Part shown: piece by piece, positions 60,001 through 64,000 of the stretch
Position numbering within the stretch: position 1 is the first letter of the stretch
How the letters are laid out: every line of letters starts with the position of its first letter
Assembly (NCBI GenBank): GCA_026705605.1
Contig: JAPPAK010000002.1
Span: 93,013-157,012 of the forward strand
Reading direction: 5' to 3'
DNA: 64,000 bases
Source of the DNA: Chloroflexota bacterium
Lineage (GTDB): Bacteria > Chloroflexota > Dehalococcoidia > Tepidiformales > Tepidiformaceae
Made by a program: the position numbers and the translations under genes
Notes under the pieces: generated by a model
What the model was told of the DNA's origin: nothing
Seen by the model: the letters and a program-made list of their open reading frames with translations, nothing else
Databases searched by the model: none

Positions 60001-60414
60001 TCAGTCGGTAATCACGCGCCACTCGGGCACGAGCTGACCGTTCGCGGTGGGCTCGAAGATCACCTCGACGGCCGCGCCCACGGGCACGTCGTCCACAGGC
60101 ACGCCGGGGAGGTGCGAGAACATCTGGATGCCCGGATCGTCGTCCAGCATGATCACGGCAAGGTTGAAGGGCTGATCCTCCTGGAGCAGCCGCACGGGGC
60201 AGTCATGCACCACGCCGTAGTTGTAAATCGTGCCGCGCCCGCTCATGGGCTTCCACTCGAATGAGTCGCCGGCGCCGCAATCGCGACAGGTTTCTGCCGG
60301 CGGATGCTGCAACCGGTTGCACTCGAGGCAGTTCTGGATCACGAGCCGCTCTTCATTCGCGGCGTCCCAGAACGGTTGACTGAAGTCGTCCGGTACAACG
60401 CCTTGCTTGCTCAT
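60001..60414 (-). CDS. DUF35 zinc-ribbon/OB-fold protein
   Basis: A 137-residue protein with an N-terminal rubredoxin-like zinc ribbon (Cys29-x2-Cys32, Cys43-x2-Cys46) followed by an OB-fold (GRGTIYNYGVVHDCPV to the end), the DUF35/ChsH2-C pattern. Such proteins pair with thiolase-fold partners and act as CoA-binding or channelling subunits. The next gene downstream encodes such a partner, so the pair most likely forms one complex. The ATG is preceded by GGGG. Confidence 0.92.
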   Translation of the reverse strand: MSKQGVVPDDFSQPFWDAANEERLVIQNCLECNRLQHPPAETCRDCGAGDSFEWKPMSGRGTIYNYGVVHDCPVRLLQEDQPFNLAVIMLDDDPGIQMFSHLPGVPVDDVPVGAAVEVIFEPTANGQLVPEWRVITD

Positions 60415-60484
60415 CGGTTCCCCCTGCTGCAGGCAGCGCTCCTCGACTGCCCACGGCGTTGGTGCAGAATAAGGGGCCAGAGCA

Positions 60485-62224
60485 TTGTCCGTCGAAGCTG
60501 AGAACGAGAACGTCCGCTACGAGCCCGAGGAGCGTCCTCCAGGGCTCGTCACCGTTGGGTCGGGGCTGCAGGCCGCGATGGTCATCGTCGCCCCCGTGGT
60601 CCTGACCGTCGTGATCGTGGCCCGCATCGCGGAGCAACCCGACTCCTACATCACCTGGGGGGTCTTCGCGGCCCTCGTCGTCAGCGGGGTAACGACCGTC
60701 CTGCAGGCCATCCGCGTCGGTCGCGTGGGGGCCGGCCACGTCCTCATTATGGGCACGTCGGGCGCCTTCATCGCGGTGTGCGTAGCGGCGATGGTCGAGG
60801 GAGGACCCGCCCTGATGGCGACCCTCATCATCATCTCGGCGCTGTTTCAGTTCGCGCTGGCGGCGCGGCTCTCGCTGTTACGCCGCATCTTTACGCCTGT
60901 CGTGTCGGGCACCGTGATCATGCTGATCGCGGCCACGGTCATGCCGATCGTCTTCGACACCATGACTACCGCACCCGAGGACACATCCGGGGCCGCTGCT
61001 CCGCTGGCTGCCGCGGCCACGATCGTGACCGTCGCGGTCCTGGTCCTCAGGGCCCCGCCCGCCTGGCGCCTCTGGTCGCCGATCATCGGCATCGCGGTGG
61101 GATGCGCGGTTGGGGCGCCCTTCGGCCTCTACGAGGTCCAGCAGGTAGCCGATGCAGCCTGGATCGGCGTCCCCGCCAGCTCCTGGCCCGGCATCGACGT
61201 CACACCCGGTACCGAGTTCTGGGCGCTCCTGCCGGCGTTTGTGGTCGTGACCATCGTGGGGGCGGTCGAGACCATCGGCGATGGCATCGCCATCCAGCGG
61301 GTCTCGCGCCGGAGAGCGCAGGCCACGGACTTCCGCGTTGTCCAGGGAGCCCTCAATGCCGACGGTGTGGGGAACTTCCTTTCAGGGCTCCTCGGCACGC
61401 TCCCGAACACCACCTACTCCTCCAGCATCTCCATCGCCGAGGTAACCGGCGTCGCCGCCCGGCGCGTGGGCGTCGTCATCGGCGTCGCGTTCGTGGTCGT
61501 AGCCTTCTTTCCGAAGGTCGCGGCGCTCCTGATCGCGATTCCCGGCCCCGTTGCCGGCGCTTACATAACCGTCCTGATCGGGCTCCTCTTCGTGCAGGGG
61601 ATGCAGCTCATCATCCGTGATGGCGTCGACCACCGGAAAGCGCTCGTGGTGGGCGCCGCTTTCTGGATCGGAACGGGCTTTCAGAACCAGTGGATATTCC
61701 CCGACCTGATCGAGGGGGGATTCCTCGAGGTGTTGCTCGGCAATGGCATGACCGCTGGCACCCTCGTCGCGGTCATCCTGGTCGGGTTCCTGGAACTGAC
61801 GGGCTCTCGTCGAAGCCGTCTCAACCTCGCCCTCGACACCAGGGCCGTGACAGCCCTCGAAGAGTTCCTGCGCGCCTTCGCGGCGAAGGCCCGGTGGGAC
61901 TCCGCCTCCACGGAACGTCTGACCTCGGCGGGCGAGGAGACGCTGTCCATCCTGCTACAGGAACAGACCAACACGTCCGACACCGCATCGCGACGGCTGG
62001 CTCTGACGGCAAGGATGGACAGGAACACGGCGGAGATGGAATTCGTAACGGTCCTGGAGGGGCAGAACATGGAAGACCGCCTCTCCTACCTCACGGAGCT
62101 GCCCCCGGTCCCCGACGAGCATGAAGTGTCGTTCCGGCTGCTCTGGCACTACGCCTCCGATGTCCGCCACCAGAAGTACCACGGCGTCGACATCGTCACC
62201 GTGACCGTCGAAGGGCATCGCTAG
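60485..62224 (+). CDS. NCS2 (uracil/xanthine) permease with GHKL-like cytoplasmic tail
   Basis: A 579-residue protein. The first 436 residues form an NCS2/solute-carrier-23 transporter with about 12-14 membrane helices; the signature region is FVVVTIVGAVETIGDGIAIQ, then GALNADGVGNFLSGLLGTLPNTTYSSSIS. NCS2 proteins import uracil, xanthine or ascorbate. The last 140 residues are soluble and look like a degenerate RsbW-type ATPase: helix RLTSAGEETLSILLQEQ, strands RRLALTARMD and MEFVTVLEG, then VSFRLLWHYASDVRHQKYHGVDIVTVTVEG. N and G boxes are not preserved, so it is probably regulatory. A TTG start is used, with AAGGGG nine bases upstream. Confidence 0.85.
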   Translation: MSVEAENENVRYEPEERPPGLVTVGSGLQAAMVIVAPVVLTVVIVARIAEQPDSYITWGVFAALVVSGVTTVLQAIRVGRVGAGHVLIMGTSGAFIAVCVAAMVEGGPALMATLIIISALFQFALAARLSLLRRIFTPVVSGTVIMLIAATVMPIVFDTMTTAPEDTSGAAAPLAAAATIVTVAVLVLRAPPAWRLWSPIIGIAVGCAVGAPFGLYEVQQVADAAWIGVPASSWPGIDVTPGTEFWALLPAFVVVTIVGAVETIGDGIAIQRVSRRRAQATDFRVVQGALNADGVGNFLSGLLGTLPNTTYSSSISIAEVTGVAARRVGVVIGVAFVVVAFFPKVAALLIAIPGPVAGAYITVLIGLLFVQGMQLIIRDGVDHRKALVVGAAFWIGTGFQNQWIFPDLIEGGFLEVLLGNGMTAGTLVAVILVGFLELTGSRRSRLNLALDTRAVTALEEFLRAFAAKARWDSASTERLTSAGEETLSILLQEQTNTSDTASRRLALTARMDRNTAEMEFVTVLEGQNMEDRLSYLTELPPVPDEHEVSFRLLWHYASDVRHQKYHGVDIVTVTVEGHR

Positions 62225-62246
62225 CCTCGGCCGGGGCCAGGGCACG

Positions 62247-63389
62247 CTAGTCGATCAGGTTGTAGCGACGCTTCAATTCCAGGATTCGGTCGACCGACTC
62301 GTAGATTCGGTCTTCCTCGATCTCTCCCGCGGCTACGGCATCGAGAACGGCTTGCTTCACGCGGTAGACCTCGGTTCGGTCGTCGGACAGCTGGTTGGCG
62401 ATGAGGATCACGTCGACCCCGGCTTTGATCGCCTCGACAGCCGCCCGCTCGAGGCTGTATTGCTCGACGATCGCCCCCATCTGCATGTCGTCGGAGAGGA
62501 TCACGCCTTCGAAGCCCAGCTCCTCACGCAGAAGGCCCGTCACGATCGCGGTCGACAGCGTGGCCGGGCGGCCGCTCGGGTCGAGATCCCGGTTCACGAT
62601 GTGCGCCGTCATGACTGCATCCTCATAACCGTCCTCGATCAGCCGTCGATAGGGCGCCAGTTCGTCTTCCCGCTCGAAGCTGCTGGTGACGTCGGTGACC
62701 CCGAGGTGGGTGTCGCCCGCGGCGCTGCCGTGGCCGGGGAAGTGCTTAAGGGAGGAGATGACGCCGGCGGCTCCGTGCGCCTCGGCGAATGCCTCGGCGT
62801 GCGCGGCCACCACCTCGGGGTCGGCGCTGAAGGAACGCTCGAGGGCGCCGATCGCCGGGCTCTCCGGGAACACGTTGACATCCACCACGGGGGCGAGATT
62901 CCAGTTGATGCCGAGCTCGCGCAGCTCCGTCGCGGAAGCCGACGCGGCGGCCCCCGTTTCCGCCGCCGTTCCGCCGCCAAGCGCCTGGTGGCTGGGCAGA
63001 TCGATGCTGAACCCGTAGCCGGACTTGAGCCGGTTGATCAGCCCGCCCTCGACATCGATCGCGATGAAATACGCAATCTCAGCCTGCGCCTGCAACTCCG
63101 CGATGAGGGCACGTAGCTGCTCGGGTGACGTGATGTTGCGCGGCTTGGCGCCACCGGACGGGAGGTCGTAGTCGAACAGGATTACGCCGCCGGGGGCGAT
63201 GTCGTTCAGGAGCGCAACCGTCTCACCGTCCAGCCGCTCGCCCGGAAATCCGATCAGGAGCATCTGCCCAACCGCATCCTCAAGCGACAGCGACCGGGCG
63301 TCGTCGTCGGACCCGCACGCGCCCAGGGTCGCCAGGAGCGCCGCCAGGATGAAGCCGGTCAGCCAGCGCGTCACAGAAGCAAGCACCAT
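62247..63389 (-). CDS. GH3 beta-N-acetylhexosaminidase lipoprotein (NagZ-like)
   Basis: A 380-residue glycoside hydrolase family 3 protein. A lipobox at TLGAC with Cys25 predicts an exported lipoprotein. KHFPGHG (215-221) and the His/Asp dyad around Asp226-Thr-His228 are the NagZ-type acid/base arrangement, and Asp300 or Asp301 in ILSDDMQMGA is the nucleophile. It removes N-acetylglucosamine from peptidoglycan fragments or chitin-like glycans outside the cell. The ATG at 63389 has GAGGG upstream; a longer reading frame adds non-signal sequence and is rejected. Confidence 0.92.
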   Translation of the reverse strand: MVLASVTRWLTGFILAALLATLGACGSDDDARSLSLEDAVGQMLLIGFPGERLDGETVALLNDIAPGGVILFDYDLPSGGAKPRNITSPEQLRALIAELQAQAEIAYFIAIDVEGGLINRLKSGYGFSIDLPSHQALGGGTAAETGAAASASATELRELGINWNLAPVVDVNVFPESPAIGALERSFSADPEVVAAHAEAFAEAHGAAGVISSLKHFPGHGSAAGDTHLGVTDVTSSFEREDELAPYRRLIEDGYEDAVMTAHIVNRDLDPSGRPATLSTAIVTGLLREELGFEGVILSDDMQMGAIVEQYSLERAAVEAIKAGVDVILIANQLSDDRTEVYRVKQAVLDAVAAGEIEEDRIYESVDRILELKRRYNLID

Positions 63390-64000
63390 CAACCCTCGAG
63401 TGTGGTGGCCAGGGGGAGGCGGATGACAACCGTAACACCCTGTCCCGGCACGCCGCTCTCCACGGTGGAGAGGGCAGACCCCCACCACCACTCTCGAGAT
63501 GATGGAGGTCGGCTCTCAGGACGGGTCACTGACGACGAGGGACCCGCCGCCCTACGGCGTGTTGTTGGTGACGGACTGGTTGGTGAAGCCCAGTACCGGT
63601 ACGCCCGAGTCCTCGCCACAAGGGGGCACTTTGCGCCTCTCTGGGCGCGGTCCACTTCAGCAAGCACCCGTTCGCCCCCTGTGCGGATCAGGGTGTCCCT
63701 CGACACTAGCACCACCGTGCAGTACCTCCAGGAGGAAGGGTCGTCATCGGGATCGGCTACGGACAGCAATCGGCGGCCATGCCGACCGAAGTACTCAGGC
63801 AGTATGCCTACATTTGCGCGACTGGCCCGTGACAATTTGGAGCACATCCATAATCTTCTGTAACTATGCCAACTTGTAGCAGGTGGCTCTCCTGAAGCTG
63901 AGGCACGCCCTTGAGCATCCCCACATCGCGTCCGGTCCACCCGGTCGCTGCGATCACCCGAGGAAGCGCAGCTCGGGCAGGCAGGTCCCGCAACCCTTCA
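63390..64000. other. 611 bases without a supportable gene
   Basis: The right end holds no gene that I can support. Frames on both strands are rich in Ser, Pro and Arg, with no family motifs. One minus-strand frame ending inside the GH3 gene reads VESGVPGQGVTVVIRLPL, which resembles the end of a histidine-kinase ATPase domain, but upstream kinase motifs are absent. The sequence near 63800-63900 is richer in A and T. A gene entering from beyond 64000 on the minus strand cannot be excluded. Confidence 0.5.

Noticed and set aside
63402..63863. 153-codon plus-strand frame near the right end
   Set aside because: Ser/Arg/Thr-rich, no recognisable domain and no ribosome-binding site of note.
63808..63993. 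61-codon minus-strand frame at the right edge
   Set aside because: Could be a partial gene entering from beyond the window but no family pattern is visible; kept only as part of the unassigned region.

Overview
The window is 64 kb of high-GC bacterial DNA. Genes are packed tightly, often overlapping by 1-8 bases, and GTG and TTG starts are common. There are no rRNA, tRNA, CRISPR, insertion-sequence or phage genes that I can recognise. The content (CaiB-type CoA-transferase, acyl-CoA-dehydrogenase-like flavin enzymes, LLM-type flavin oxidoreductase, MMPL-type RND exporters, P450, old-yellow-enzyme, thiolase/DUF35 pair, Tat lipoproteins, few signs of an LPS outer membrane) suggests a free-living organoheterotroph. 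A Chloroflexota of the Dehalococcoidia/SAR202 kind is my best guess, with an actinobacterium as the alternative. This placement is inference from gene content only.

Layout. 1-120 holds the start of a molybdopterin oxidoreductase that runs off the left edge. 0.2-5.2 kb: two tandem MMPL/RND exporters. 5.3-10.6 kb: SnoaL-like protein, two tandem acyl-CoA-dehydrogenase-like flavoproteins, YbaK-type deacylase, HSL esterase and an SDR. 10.6-15.6 kb: a peptide-type ABC importer (Tat lipoprotein SBP plus two permeases, no ATPases) followed by a CaiB-type CoA-transferase. 15.7-19.2 kb: Rieske protein, aldo/keto reductase, LLM oxidoreductase, tyrosine phosphatase. 19.3-25.7 kb: a branched-chain amino-acid-type ABC system in which a double-length binding protein faces, tail to tail, a livH-livM-livG-livF operon. 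25.8-28.7 kb: an NfeD protease/flotillin pair. 28.8-29.5 kb: a FitA/VapC-type toxin-antitoxin pair with a perfect palindromic operator.

29.5-34.9 kb is a complete-looking signalling module on the minus strand: STAS anti-sigma antagonist, response regulator fused to a PP2C phosphatase, RsbW-like kinase, periplasmic binding lipoprotein, and a transmembrane histidine kinase. These are the parts of a partner-switching pathway driven by a ligand-binding protein, with no sigma factor beside it. Divergent from it lies a 75-residue protein made of four His/Cys/acidic repeats (24 His, 4 Cys, no Lys, Arg or aromatic residues), the most unusual gene in the window.

35.6-48.5 kb is rich in catabolic enzymes: DinB-like protein, an orphan PEP-utilising swivel domain, a small helical protein, an APH-fold protein that has lost its catalytic motif, a CrtC-like protein, an epimerase, an old-yellow-enzyme reductase with one cluster cysteine replaced by Thr, a P450, a zinc-type alcohol dehydrogenase, an epoxide hydrolase and an amidase. 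The minus-strand block 36.1-44.5 kb reads as one pathway operon, plausibly for an isoprenoid, steroid-like or xenobiotic substrate.

48.5-58.6 kb: class III aminotransferase, acyltransferase, thioredoxin-like protein, class I aminotransferase, an ABC-2 exporter, GNAT acetyltransferases (one a double-domain fusion), a BtrH/C39-like protein, a small Cys-rich protein and a HAD phosphatase. 58.6-63.4 kb: a thiolase-fold/DUF35 pair, an NCS2 permease with a cytoplasmic tail resembling a degenerate GHKL domain, and a GH3 lipoprotein. The last 0.6 kb shows no gene I can support.
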